Shown here piece by piece: positions 17,912 through 26,943 of a stretch of DNA of 64,000 nucleotides. Every line of letters starts with the position of its first letter. Positions within the stretch are counted from its first letter, which is position 1. Below the pieces are notes generated by a model. That model was given only the letters and a program-made list of their open reading frames with translations. It was not told the origin of the DNA and searched no databases. Position numbers and translations under genes: made by a program. This DNA is from Alcaligenes faecalis (lineage in GTDB: Bacteria > Pseudomonadota > Gammaproteobacteria > Burkholderiales > Burkholderiaceae_B): NCBI RefSeq assembly GCF_041521385.1, contig NZ_CP168006.1:1800979-1864978 (forward strand), read 5' to 3'.

Positions 17912-18826
17912 ATGTCCCAGTTACCTTCTTTACCCATCAACTCCGCCCATGTCGAGCAGCAATTCAATCGCCGCGCTCCACTGGATCACGCTCAGTTTCT
18001 TTATGGTGAAGTCGCGCAACGGATGTTGTCTCGACTGGCCTTGGTGCGCTTACAGCCCACCCATATTCTGGATGCCGGCTGTGGCGCCAGCCACGCACTG
18101 GAGCCCCTGCGCTCCCGCTACCCGGACATGAACTACACCGGCCTGGATCGCAGCGCCAAGCTGCTGGAGGTCGCCCGCGAGCGTTACCAATCCAAACCCA
18201 GCCTGTGGCAAAAGCTGCGTAATCAGCCCACGCCAGCAGCCAACTGGGTTCAGGCGGATATGGCCAATAGCGGCCTGCCCGCAGAAAGCCAGGAGCTGGT
18301 CTGGTCAAATATGGCTTTGCACTGGCACCCGGAACCACATCGGGTCCTGGCCGAATGGAACCGCCTGTTGAAACCTGAAACGCTGGTCATGTTCTCCTGC
18401 CTGGGCCCCGGCTCGTTTGCCGAGCTGCGCAGCGCCATGGAACAGGCCAATTTGGACACCAAAACGCTGGAATTCGTGGACATGCACGACTTTGGCGATC
18501 TACTTCTGGAAAACGGCTTTGCTGACCCTGTCATGGATCAGGAAGTCGTGACCTTGACATATCGCAGTGCTGAAAAACTGCTGGATGATTTGCGTCTGCT
18601 GGGCGGCAATCCGCACCCGCAACGCAAGGCGAGCCTAAGCACCCTGCCCTGGCGTCAACGCCTGCTCAACGCCCTGGAAAAACAGCGCCATATGGATGGC
18701 ACTTTGCATCTCAGCCTGGAAATTGCCTACGGGCACGCCTGGCGTGCCCGTAGCCGTCGCAGCACCCAGGGCGAGGTCAGCGTACCGATCTCCACAATCA
18801 GCCGCCGCCCCAAATCCCAGGAATAA
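17912..18826 (+). CDS. SAM-dependent methyltransferase, BioC-like
   Basis: Class I methyltransferase of 304 aa. SAM-binding motif I is ILDAGCGASHALEPL (about 50-64), with an acidic motif II (GLDRSAKLLEVARERY) and a post-motif LVWSNMALHWHPEPHRVLAEW. The N terminus (VEQQFNRRAP...YGEVAQRML) resembles malonyl-ACP O-methyltransferase BioC, the entry enzyme of pimeloyl synthesis for biotin. No other bio gene is near, so the substrate is not certain. I used the ATG at 17912, the first one that gives a BioC-like N terminus; the frame is open further upstream. Confidence 0.8.
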   Translation: MSQLPSLPINSAHVEQQFNRRAPLDHAQFLYGEVAQRMLSRLALVRLQPTHILDAGCGASHALEPLRSRYPDMNYTGLDRSAKLLEVARERYQSKPSLWQKLRNQPTPAANWVQADMANSGLPAESQELVWSNMALHWHPEPHRVLAEWNRLLKPETLVMFSCLGPGSFAELRSAMEQANLDTKTLEFVDMHDFGDLLLENGFADPVMDQEVVTLTYRSAEKLLDDLRLLGGNPHPQRKASLSTLPWRQRLLNALEKQRHMDGTLHLSLEIAYGHAWRARSRRSTQGEVSVPISTISRRPKSQE

Positions 18827-18838
18827 ATACCGCTGCGC

Positions 18839-20860
18839 TTAGAAACGGTATTCGGCCTGCAACCAGAAGCGGCGGCCATCTTCCGCGTAGGAATAGGCTC
18901 CGCTGGTACCCGAGTCGCGACGGCGATCGGTCAGGTTATAGATGGCGGCACTCAAACTCAGGTCCTTTCTGGCGCGCCAACTGGCGCCCAGATCCACCGT
19001 GGCAATTGTCCCCATGCTCTCGCTGACGGCACCGCCTCGCCCCCAGGAGATATTGGTTTCCCGACCACGCACGTTCAAGGTCGAAAAAGCAGATACCGCT
19101 TCATTCGGCGTCCAATCCACGGTCAGACTCCCCATATTGCGTGGAGTTGCCACCAAGGGTTGACCTTCAGACTGCGGGTAGCCAAAGCCCAGAATCGTGG
19201 CGCTGCCATTACGTACCTTGGAGTCCGTGAAGGTATAGCTGCCGCGCACTTTCCATTGGTCATTAAAGCGGTAGGCCAAGCCCAACTCCAGACCCTGTAC
19301 CCGTGCTTCAGTGATATTGAAGTAGGTGCTGTACATGCTGTTGGTATACGGATCCGGAGGGACAGGGCGACCATCGGGATAGTACAGCTGACGCGAGCCG
19401 GTATTGGCGATCTTGTTCTTGTAACGGGTGTGGAACAAGGTGGCGTTCGCGCTCAACGGACCGCCATCATCAAAGTACAGGCCCAGTTCTACGTTGGTGC
19501 TGACCTCCGGTTCCAGATCCGGATTACCCCAGGTATAGGCACCGCCACGCTGTGGCAATCCGATTTGCGGATTGCTTTGCATAATGGTCGGGGACTTGAA
19601 GCCCTTGGCGATCCCGCCTTTCAGTGTCCAGGCATCCGTTGCACTCCAGACACCGTACAAGCGAGGTGTCCAATGGCGGCCAAAGAACTCGTTATCGTCC
19701 ATACGCACGCCGCCGGTCAGGGCGAAGGATGGACTCAGACTCCACTCATCCTCCAGGAACAAAGAGTACTCACGCACGGAAGTATCCACACCTGCACCAT
19801 TCGGATTGGCGTAGTAGCCATCGGCCTTCAACTCGCTTTTGCGCCATTGGAAACCGCCTACCAGCATATGATCGGCCAACGGTAAAGTCACCTTGCCATC
19901 GATCACGGTATTGCGGATATCAGGGCGAGCGGTCTGAGTTGGGCCATCGCGATAAGCCTGCTCACGGTTAAGGCTTAATTCGGTATCAAAGCTGCCCCAG
20001 CGGCCAGTATGCGCCAGTGTATAACTATCGCGCACGTACTCGTTTTCGTTAGCCTTGCCCGTTAATGCCAGGGACTTGCCCGGTGTAGTCCAGAAGTGCT
20101 GAGTCGTGCGGCCTGCTTCAAACATGAACTCATGATTGTCATTGGGAGTCGCCCACAAGCGCACCGTACCGTTTTGACGTTTGGCACGCGCAAAGCCATT
20201 CAGAACCTGATCTTCCTGACGCTGCTTGTGATAACCCCAGAACTGCAAGCCCAAACGCCCTGGCACGATGGGGCCTGACAGGTACAAATCAGCCGAGCCA
20301 CTATTGCCTGCCTTTCCGCTGTCCTGCAAGGTATAGCCACCGGTCAAGGAGCCATGCCATTTGTCGGCCACTTTACGCGTCACGATATTGATGACCCCAC
20401 CCAAAGCCTCGGAGCCGTACAAGGTCGACATGGGGCCCCGCACCACCTCGATACGTTCGATAGCTTCCAACGGGGGAATCCAGTTCATGTCCAGAGCTTC
20501 TGACACCCCACCCTTCATGGTGATCTGGCGCATATCCTGACGACGACCGTCAATCAGAACCAGCACATGCTCAGACTCCATGCCTCGGATCGAGATAGCC
20601 CCTTTGTCGCCACCTAAAACGCTGACGCCCGGCACCTGGCGCAAGGCATCGGCCAAAGACTCAAAGCGTTTGCCCTCCAGCTCTTCGCGCGGGATCACGG
20701 TGATGGATGCCGGTGCACTCACCACCTCCTGAGCAAAGCCCGATGCCGTCACCGAGATGGCACTGAGCTGTTCAACATCATTATTTTCCTGCGCCCAGGC
20801 GGACATGCACGCCAAGGATAAGGTGGCCAAGGGCCAACGCAGGCCCGTTCTCATTTTCAT
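18839..20860 (-). CDS. TonB-dependent receptor, PfeA/CirA-like (catecholate-type)
   Basis: Outer-membrane receptor of about 673 aa with signal peptide (ending SAWAQ), plug (ASITVIPREELEGKR, then VVRGPMSTLYGSEALGGVIN) and a barrel ending in the aromatic YRF. The overall pattern, notably LIDGRRQDMRQ and YGSEALGGVINIVT, fits the FepA/PfeA/CirA/IrgA group of ferric catecholate receptors. An in-frame ATG also exists at 20875, but a TATTAT promoter-like element lies immediately upstream of it, which favours the ATG at 20860. Divergent from the two-component pair, which probably controls it. It does not resemble the FyuA-like receptor in the plug, so a different ligand is expected. Confidence 0.88.
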   Translation of the reverse strand: MKMRTGLRWPLATLSLACMSAWAQENNDVEQLSAISVTASGFAQEVVSAPASITVIPREELEGKRFESLADALRQVPGVSVLGGDKGAISIRGMESEHVLVLIDGRRQDMRQITMKGGVSEALDMNWIPPLEAIERIEVVRGPMSTLYGSEALGGVINIVTRKVADKWHGSLTGGYTLQDSGKAGNSGSADLYLSGPIVPGRLGLQFWGYHKQRQEDQVLNGFARAKRQNGTVRLWATPNDNHEFMFEAGRTTQHFWTTPGKSLALTGKANENEYVRDSYTLAHTGRWGSFDTELSLNREQAYRDGPTQTARPDIRNTVIDGKVTLPLADHMLVGGFQWRKSELKADGYYANPNGAGVDTSVREYSLFLEDEWSLSPSFALTGGVRMDDNEFFGRHWTPRLYGVWSATDAWTLKGGIAKGFKSPTIMQSNPQIGLPQRGGAYTWGNPDLEPEVSTNVELGLYFDDGGPLSANATLFHTRYKNKIANTGSRQLYYPDGRPVPPDPYTNSMYSTYFNITEARVQGLELGLAYRFNDQWKVRGSYTFTDSKVRNGSATILGFGYPQSEGQPLVATPRNMGSLTVDWTPNEAVSAFSTLNVRGRETNISWGRGGAVSESMGTIATVDLGASWRARKDLSLSAAIYNLTDRRRDSGTSGAYSYAEDGRRFWLQAEYRF

Positions 20861-20879
20861 CACGGCTTTTTCCATTGCT

Positions 20880-20885
20880 TATAAT
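20880..20885 (+). promoter_or_regulatory. Candidate -10 box for the response regulator gene
   Basis: A perfect TATAAT in the divergent gap between the receptor and the regulator, about 60 bases before the regulator ATG. On the other strand the same bases give a -10-like TATTAT/TTATAA for the receptor, so the two promoters would overlap back to back. No clear -35 and no convincing Fur box is seen. Confidence 0.35.
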
Positions 20886-20944
20886 ACGAACCAAACTCAT
20901 TTCTATTTGCTACTATCATGAGCCCGGTTCCTGACCATAGTCTG

Positions 20945-21625
20945 ATGAAAACTATTCTGATTATTGAAGACCACCGGCCTTTGTTGAGCCTGTTGGCAAG
21001 CCATCTGCAAGGGCAGGGATACGCGATTCGCACCGCCACCACAGGACGGATTGGTCTTGCCCTGCTGCAAGAGCACAGCTTTGACGCCCTGATTCTGGAT
21101 CTGGGCCTGCCCGATATGGACGGCATGGAGATTCTGGCGCAGTTGCATCATCCAGATCGCAGCCAACGCCTTCCCTGCCTGATTTTGAGCGCGCGCGATG
21201 CCATCCACAACCGTGTGCAAGGACTGCGAGGCGGTGCGGATGACTACCTGCTCAAACCCTTTGATCTGGTCGAGTTGGAGGCACGATTAAGTGCGATCTT
21301 GCGGCGAGCAGCCCCCCACCGTTACCAGCAACTGGTGATTGCCAACCTATGCTTCGAGCCTGAAGTACGACAGGCCTGGGTCAATGACCAGGCCTTGATG
21401 CTGCCAAGGCGGGAAAGTGTACTCTTGCTGGAACTGATGCAGGCCAGCCCTCGCTTGCTGATCAAGGACTACTTGCTGGAGCAGTTGTATCAAAACCAGG
21501 CCAATGTCAGTCTGAATGCCATCGAAGCATTGATCTCCAAACTGCGCCGCAAGCTACGCGAGCAAAATGCGCTGGTTTGCATCGACACGGTGCGCGGTGT
21601 GGGCTACCGCTTGCGCGTTCTGTGA
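20945..21625 (+). CDS. OmpR/PhoB-family response regulator
   Basis: 226-aa regulator: receiver domain (1-115) with acidic pocket ED near residue 9, phospho-acceptor Asp in ILDLGLPDMDG (about 51), and conserved Lys in LLKPFDLVELEARL (about 101). A winged-helix DNA-binding domain follows, with KLRRKLREQ and the terminal DTVRGVGYRL. Start chosen at the ATG giving MKTILIIEDH; an upstream in-frame ATG exists at 20918. Its stop overlaps the kinase GTG. Divergent from the TonB receptor, as PfeR is from PfeA. Confidence 0.92.
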   Translation: MKTILIIEDHRPLLSLLASHLQGQGYAIRTATTGRIGLALLQEHSFDALILDLGLPDMDGMEILAQLHHPDRSQRLPCLILSARDAIHNRVQGLRGGADDYLLKPFDLVELEARLSAILRRAAPHRYQQLVIANLCFEPEVRQAWVNDQALMLPRRESVLLLELMQASPRLLIKDYLLEQLYQNQANVSLNAIEALISKLRRKLREQNALVCIDTVRGVGYRLRVL

Positions 21626-22962
21626 GCAGACGCGCCTTCAGTCTGCGCGGGCGATTGCTGATCAGCCTTTTGCTGATGCTGGCCTTGGGTTTTTGCGCAT
21701 TGGCCCTGTCCTTGTTCGATACGCGAGACGAGTTGCGCCGCATCAGCCTGTTTTTGCAGGCCGAGGAAATTGCCCGCGACTTTAATCCCTCGAAATCATT
21801 GGATAGCTTGCCGCGTCAATACGCTGGTGGGGAAATGTCTTATTCACTGTATAGCGCCCAGGGTGCGCTGCTCCAGGCCTCATCCAATTTGACAAGCCCG
21901 CGACGCCTGCGCCCGGCTCAGCCCGAGGATGAGTTGGCCTTGTTCAGACTGAAACATCGCAGTGGCTATGTGGTGTCGGTTTCGGTAACGCTACCCAGTG
22001 GCGAAATCCTGATGGTCGCCAAACAAGACCAGCGCGAACGTGAGTTGATCGGAGCCTTGTTGCAAACCCGCATGTGGCGCTCACTGCTTTTGTGGTTGCC
22101 GGTATGTGCGGTGGGCCTGTTGCTGATCGCCTGGCTTATCCATTGGACCTTGCGCCCGGTACGACAGGCCGCAAATCTGGCTGCGACGCTAGGCCCTGCT
22201 CAACCCGAGCTGCGCTTGCCGGTCACCGAACTGCCCAAAGAAATTCGTCCCTTGGCACAGGCCGTCAACCAAAGTCTGGACCGCCTGATGCAGGCCTATA
22301 AGCATGAGCAGCAACTGGTTGCAGATGCAGCTCATCAACTGCGTACCCCCCTGGCGGTCATGTCCTTGCGTCTGCAAACGGCTGAACACCATAGCGATCA
22401 GGACTGGAGTTTGCTGCGCGAAGATATTACCCACTTGCAGCGTCTGGTCAGCCAATGGCTCAGCCTGGCCCGCAAGCAGGAGCAGGCCACGGAACTAACA
22501 GACCACACTGCCCTGGCACCATTGTGCCGCCGTGTGATGGGGGACGTATGGCCACTTTTTGAACAGGCCAATCGGGAGATTCAATTTCACGATGGTAGTT
22601 CGCAAGATACTGTTCAAGCCTGCGAGGCCGATCTGTCCGAGGCCATTGCCAACGCCCTGGACAATGCCCTGACACATGGCCAAGGTGCGGTCAGCTTGCA
22701 TCTGCATAACCCACGACCTGACCAATGTGCGATCGATATCAGCGATCAAGGTACAGCCCTGGATGCGCAAACAGCTCATCTGGCCTTTGAGCGTTTTCAC
22801 AAGCAAGACAGCGCCAGCAAAGGAGCGGGCCTGGGGCTGACGATTGTGCGCCAGATTTTGCTGCGCCACGGTGGCCAGGCTTTGTTCCTGCCCGGCGCAC
22901 CCTGCACCCTAAGGCTCTTGCTGCCACTGGCTGCGCCCGCCTCTGACAAAAAAAAGGTTTAG
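21622..22962 (+). CDS. Sensor histidine kinase partnered with the receptor-linked regulator
   Basis: Inner-membrane kinase of 446 aa with two transmembrane segments (about 10-30 and 155-180), a periplasmic sensor loop of about 120 residues, a HAMP-like linker, an H-box VADAAHQLRTPLAVMSLRL and an HATPase domain (N box IANALDNALTHG, G box GAGLGLTIVRQIL). The GTG start forms a GTGA overlap with the regulator stop, which I prefer to an ATG 45 bases earlier. Resembles the QseC/PmrB/PfeS class. In context it probably senses the siderophore or a related periplasmic signal for the neighbouring receptor. Confidence 0.9.
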   Translation: MSRRAFSLRGRLLISLLLMLALGFCALALSLFDTRDELRRISLFLQAEEIARDFNPSKSLDSLPRQYAGGEMSYSLYSAQGALLQASSNLTSPRRLRPAQPEDELALFRLKHRSGYVVSVSVTLPSGEILMVAKQDQRERELIGALLQTRMWRSLLLWLPVCAVGLLLIAWLIHWTLRPVRQAANLAATLGPAQPELRLPVTELPKEIRPLAQAVNQSLDRLMQAYKHEQQLVADAAHQLRTPLAVMSLRLQTAEHHSDQDWSLLREDITHLQRLVSQWLSLARKQEQATELTDHTALAPLCRRVMGDVWPLFEQANREIQFHDGSSQDTVQACEADLSEAIANALDNALTHGQGAVSLHLHNPRPDQCAIDISDQGTALDAQTAHLAFERFHKQDSASKGAGLGLTIVRQILLRHGGQALFLPGAPCTLRLLLPLAAPASDKKKV

Positions 22963-22999
22963 GGGTACACTTTTGTGCTTGGCCAAGCTGGCCAACTTG

Positions 23000-23133
23000 T
23001 TCTCAGGGCGGGGTGCAAGTCCCCACCGGCGGTAATGGCACTAGCCTAGCCCGCGAGCGCCTGGCCTGTGGTCAGGGACAGCAGATCCGGTGTGATTCCG
23101 GGGCCGACGGTATAGTCCGGATAAAGAGAGAAC
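23000..23133 (+). ncRNA. FMN riboswitch (RFN element)
   Basis: All conserved blocks are in order: TCTCAGGGCGGGGTGCAAGT, CCCCACCGGCGGTAAT, AGCCCGCGAGCGC, GTCAGGGACAGCAGATCCGGTG, GATTCCGGGGCCGACGGTATAGTCCGGAT and the closing AGAGAGAA. The P1 stem pairs TTCTC with GAGAA. It lies about 100 bases upstream of ribH on the same strand and should repress it when FMN is abundant. Confidence 0.95.
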
Positions 23134-23202
23134 GGGATAGGTTCACGCACCTGTACAGGAGTCATCCTGCTATGGGCTTGAGCTATCCTGCTTCCTGCAT
23201 GC

Positions 23203-23227
23203 CCTGTTTTTGTTGTCATAAAACAGG
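23203..23227 (+). promoter_or_regulatory. Hairpin that can mask the ribH ribosome-binding site
   Basis: CCTGTTTT (23203-23210) pairs perfectly with AAAACAGG (23220-23227), whose 3' end is the Shine-Dalgarno AGGA (23225-23228) of ribH. This fits the expression platform of an FMN riboswitch acting on translation initiation; no U-tract follows, so a transcription terminator is less likely. Confidence 0.6.
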
Positions 23228-23235
23228 AAATCAAC

Positions 23236-23727
23236 ATGAACAGCATTACCCCAGCCCATCTTCTGGCTCCCCGTATCGCCTTTATTCAAGCGTGCTGGCA
23301 CAAGGACATTGTGGATCAGGCCCGCCTGGGTTTTATCGACGAAGTCAAAGCCATGGGCCACGACAGCAGCCAGATCGAGGTCTTTGAAGTGGGCGGCGCC
23401 TTTGAAATCCCGCTACATGCGCAACGTCTGGCCCAATCGGGTCAATATGCCGCTGTTGTGGCTGCCGGTCTGGTGGTTGATGGCGGTATCTATCGCCACG
23501 ACTTTGTAGCGACCGCCGTGATTCAAGGCTTGATGCAAGTCCAGCTCAGCACCAACGTGCCGGTGTTTTCAGTCGTGCTGACTCCTCACCATTTCCATGA
23601 TGGCAAAGAACACCACGATTACTTCCACCGTCACTTTGTGATCAAGGGGCAGGAAGCGGCCCGTACGTGCCTGGATACCGTGAGCAAGTTGCAGGCTCTG
23701 CCTGCGGCATCTGTCGCCGCGCTCTAA
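23236..23727 (+). CDS. ribH: 6,7-dimethyl-8-ribityllumazine synthase, type II (RibH2-like)
   Basis: Penultimate enzyme of riboflavin synthesis, 163 aa. The sequence IAFIQACWHKDIVDQAR, then GAFEIPLHAQRLA, GGIYRHDFVATAVI and SVVLTPHHFHDGKEHHDYFH matches Brucella-type RibH2 as I recall it, rather than the E. coli/Bacillus RibE/RibH type. It is monocistronic, controlled by an FMN riboswitch, and closed by a hairpin. No other rib gene is in the window, so a second RibH may exist elsewhere with the main rib operon. Confidence 0.9.
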   Translation: MNSITPAHLLAPRIAFIQACWHKDIVDQARLGFIDEVKAMGHDSSQIEVFEVGGAFEIPLHAQRLAQSGQYAAVVAAGLVVDGGIYRHDFVATAVIQGLMQVQLSTNVPVFSVVLTPHHFHDGKEHHDYFHRHFVIKGQEAARTCLDTVSKLQALPAASVAAL

Positions 23728-23732
23728 ATGGC

Positions 23733-23756
23733 AAGGCGGCCTGAAAAGGCCGCCTT
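23733..23756. terminator. Hairpin between ribH and the convergent ntrX-like gene
   Basis: A 10-bp inverted repeat AAGGCGGCCT / AGGCCGCCTT with a GAAA tetraloop begins 5 bases after the ribH stop. The U-tract is absent on the plus side, so termination strength is uncertain. Confidence 0.6.
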
Positions 23757-23840
23757 CAATCCCAACCCTCTGGGCTACTTTTACCCGCAGCACCAGGGTT
23801 AGCCAGAAGCTTGCTGGTCATCTGTCTGATAACGTCGGTA

Positions 23841-24536
23841 TCAAGACTGATTACGCTTGCGCGACGAGTCTATACCCAGTTGTTTAAGCTTGCGATACAA
23901 GTGGGTGCGCTCCAGACCGGTACGCTCCGACACGCGTGTCATACTGTGATTTTCACGGCGCAGATGATACTCAAAATAAATGCGCTCGAACTCGTCACGC
24001 GCTTCGCGCAATGGCAGATCCAAAGAGATGCTGCCTAGCTGAGACTCATCCTGCTCGACTTCAGGGACGGCCATGGCTGGTGCCAGACCGGGAGCCATTG
24101 CTGCTGCATCCGGACGACGATCACCCCCTTGAGCCATCGGGCGAGCTGCGACTGCCAGCGATTTGGGGGCAACAGTACGCTCCAGCCCCGAGGCTACGGT
24201 CTTGAGCAGTCGCTGCATGGTGATGGGTTTTTCCAGGAAATCCACCGCCCCAATACGGGTGGCTTCCACCGCGGTATCCACCGTGGCATGGCCACTCATC
24301 ATGACCACAGGCATATCCAGCAAGCCTTGGGAGGCCCACTCTTTGAGCAGGCTGACACCGTCCGTGTCTGGCATCCAGATATCCAGCAAGACCAGATCGG
24401 GACGGCCCCGCAAGCGTGCCTCGCGAGCCTGGGCGGCATTTTCTGCCAATTGCACGGTGTGCCCTTCGTCGTAAAGAATTTCCGACAAAAGTTCCCGAAT
24501 GCCGATTTCGTCATCAACTACCAGAATTCTGGCCAT
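23841..24536 (-). CDS. NtrX-like response regulator lacking the AAA+ domain
   Basis: 231-aa protein: a receiver domain (1-120; DDE near 8-10, phospho-Asp in VLLDIWMPDTDG, Lys in FLEKPITMQRLL), a Pro/Ala-rich linker (about 125-170) and a Fis-type helix-turn-helix at the C terminus (MTRVSERTGLERTHLYRKLK). Classical NtrX has a sigma-54-interacting AAA+ ATPase of about 240 residues between them, wholly absent here; the linker shows no Walker motif. The open frame is intact, so this is domain architecture, not a frameshift. It follows the NtrY-like kinase by 22 bases and is certainly its partner. Confidence 0.9.
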   Translation of the reverse strand: MARILVVDDEIGIRELLSEILYDEGHTVQLAENAAQAREARLRGRPDLVLLDIWMPDTDGVSLLKEWASQGLLDMPVVMMSGHATVDTAVEATRIGAVDFLEKPITMQRLLKTVASGLERTVAPKSLAVAARPMAQGGDRRPDAAAMAPGLAPAMAVPEVEQDESQLGSISLDLPLREARDEFERIYFEYHLRRENHSMTRVSERTGLERTHLYRKLKQLGIDSSRKRNQS

Positions 24537-24558
24537 AAAACGTCACCTACGTGATTTT

Positions 24559-26943
24559 TTACGCATTATCGTTTGCTCGCCGCCCAGAGTCCAGACGAAT
24601 ATGCTGGCCAGCAAGCCGGGTAAAGAGGATGGAAATGCGAGCCCCCCCCTCACGACGATTGGAAACATCGATTCTGCCGCCGTGCTCCTCGATGATTTTC
24701 TTAACTATAGCAAGTCCCAGACCCGTACCGGTGGGCTTGGTGGTTACGTAAGGCTCAAAAACACGCACCAGCATCTGGGGATCAAAACCAGGTCCGTTAT
24801 CTGACACCACAAAACTGACTGCACCAGAAGAATCGGAACCTTCTACGCCCGCAATCATGGTTTTAACAAATACATGCGCCTGGTCAAGTGATTGATCCTG
24901 AGCCGCCGCTTCACGGGCATTGGCCAACAGATTATGGATAACCTGACGCAGTTGCGTCGGATCCCCTTGCACCATGGGCAAATCGGGGTCCAGCTCCACA
25001 TCGATCGCCACACTATAACCATCGTCCCGGACCATGCCTTCTTCCGGGTCCCAACCATATAAAGTCAACACTTCAGTAATCAGCTCGTTCAGATTCAGAG
25101 CTTGCATCTGAGTAGCGGGCTTACGAGCATACTCTCGGAAATCTTCCACCATCTTTTTCAGCGAACTAACTTGATTGACGATGGTATTGGTATAGCGCAG
25201 CAACATGGCAGCATGGACGTCATCCAACTGCGACTCCAGTTTCATGGCCAGACGTTCGGCAGACAACTGAATAGGCGTCAAGGGGTTCTTGATCTCGTGT
25301 GCCAGACGTCGGGCCACCTCGCTCCAGGCCACCAGACGGCTGGCGGAAATCACGTCAGTAATATCGTCAAACACCACCAGATAGCCGGTTGGTTGACCAT
25401 CCACACGCAACAAGGTACCACGAGCCAAAACGGTGACGATAGTATCACGCGCTTCATTACCTTCTTGCATTTCCAATTCAAACTGCTGCTGCCAATAAGG
25501 GTGATCCGAGCCCATGGCCTGATGCGTGGAAAAGGCTTCTCGTATCACCGAAGCAAAAGTCACGGCCCCTTCCAGCGTTTCCAACGGACGCCCTTTAATC
25601 GAGCGCAAATCCACCTGCAAGATACGCTGCGCGCCCTGGTTGAACATGGTGACACGGAACATCTCGTCAAAAGCCAACACACCACTGGACAGGTTACTGA
25701 GCACCGACTCCAAGTACATATTGGAGCGTTCCAACTGCAGGCGATTTTTCTCAACCATGCGACGCGCTTCATCCAACTGTCGGGTCATGGCATTGAAAGA
25801 GCGCGTCAGTTGGCCGACTTCATCCTTGGCAGGTGGCTCAGGCAAAGCACGGTAGTCCCCTACCCCCACCGCTTGCGTCCCGGCGGCCAGCGTCAATAAT
25901 GGGCGCGTCAGGCGGCGCGACAAGGCCAAGGCGGCCGCCACTGCCGTAAACACAGCCAGGATCAAAGCCAGCGTCAGCGTAATACCGTAGAGCTTGCGCA
26001 AGCCCTGACGAGACAAGGCCAGCTCCTGATAATCCCGAAACCCTTGCTGCACCTGGTTGGCATTGCGTGCAATCTTGTCCGGCACAGGCTGAATGACCTG
26101 CAGCCAGCGCGAGTCTGCCGTACCACTCAAGGTCGCCGCAAAGCGATTGGGATCCGCCAAAGGCAGAACCGTGCGCAGGCGCAAGCCTGTTGACTCTGCA
26201 GGTACCCCGCCTTCATCGAGCCCGTTATCGTGAACAGGGGCATCATCATCCACCTCGGCAGCCGAATAGCGGCCTGCAATACGCAGCTGATTCATCACGC
26301 TGGAGGGCGGCATATCAGGTAGCAGCGTGTCATAGCGGCCCGAGGAAAAGGCAATCAAACGACCATTGCCCGAAAACACCATTGCCTCCGTCACCCCGCT
26401 GTTCTCACGCAAGGAGATCAGCAAACTGCTGTACTGCGCACTATCTGCCTTGTTCAGTGCCGACACCATTTCATTTGCCCGACCTTCCAGCTCGTTCAAC
26501 TGCGAATCCAGGGCGGCGCGGCCCAGGCTCAAGCCCGACTCCAGCGCCGAATCCACCCGTACATTGAACCAGGACTCGATAGAACGTGACATGAACTGCA
26601 CCGAAAGCAGATAAATCAGCGCCCCCGGAATAATGCCGATCAAGGTGAAATAAAAAGCAAAGCGCGCCGTCATACGGGCACCAAACTGACGTCGGCGTAT
26701 TTGTCTGAACAGACGAATCGTCAGCAACAGCACCCAGGAAATCAGCGTGGCGGCCAATACACCGTTAAGCACCAACAGCAAGTCATACTGCTGTGCGTAG
26801 CGCGAGGCGTTGCCCGTAGACCAGACAAGAAGCGAAAACAGCGCCAAGGCGCTGACCCCCGCTCCGAACAGAGCGGTGCGCAAGATCCAACGAATCAAGG
26901 TTGGGGCTCGTCGACGGAGACGGAAAAGGAAAAGGTTTTCCAT
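24559..26943 (-). CDS. NtrY-like membrane sensor histidine kinase
   Basis: 794-aa kinase. About four transmembrane segments (roughly 17-40, 55-78, 92-115 and 320-345) bracket a periplasmic region. Then come HAMP (SRRLTRPLLTLAAG), PAS (about 410-530), the H-box RRLAHEIKNPLTPIQLSAER and HATPase (NLLANAREAA, DNGPGFD, GTGLGLAIVKKIIEEHGG). NtrY/NtrX systems respond to nitrogen or redox state and influence envelope and respiration genes. It begins inside the 3' end of the DUF4390 gene (49-base overlap); a TTG at 26898 overlapping that gene's stop is an alternative start. Confidence 0.92.
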   Translation of the reverse strand: MENLFLFRLRRRAPTLIRWILRTALFGAGVSALALFSLLVWSTGNASRYAQQYDLLLVLNGVLAATLISWVLLLTIRLFRQIRRRQFGARMTARFAFYFTLIGIIPGALIYLLSVQFMSRSIESWFNVRVDSALESGLSLGRAALDSQLNELEGRANEMVSALNKADSAQYSSLLISLRENSGVTEAMVFSGNGRLIAFSSGRYDTLLPDMPPSSVMNQLRIAGRYSAAEVDDDAPVHDNGLDEGGVPAESTGLRLRTVLPLADPNRFAATLSGTADSRWLQVIQPVPDKIARNANQVQQGFRDYQELALSRQGLRKLYGITLTLALILAVFTAVAAALALSRRLTRPLLTLAAGTQAVGVGDYRALPEPPAKDEVGQLTRSFNAMTRQLDEARRMVEKNRLQLERSNMYLESVLSNLSSGVLAFDEMFRVTMFNQGAQRILQVDLRSIKGRPLETLEGAVTFASVIREAFSTHQAMGSDHPYWQQQFELEMQEGNEARDTIVTVLARGTLLRVDGQPTGYLVVFDDITDVISASRLVAWSEVARRLAHEIKNPLTPIQLSAERLAMKLESQLDDVHAAMLLRYTNTIVNQVSSLKKMVEDFREYARKPATQMQALNLNELITEVLTLYGWDPEEGMVRDDGYSVAIDVELDPDLPMVQGDPTQLRQVIHNLLANAREAAAQDQSLDQAHVFVKTMIAGVEGSDSSGAVSFVVSDNGPGFDPQMLVRVFEPYVTTKPTGTGLGLAIVKKIIEEHGGRIDVSNRREGGARISILFTRLAGQHIRLDSGRRANDNA

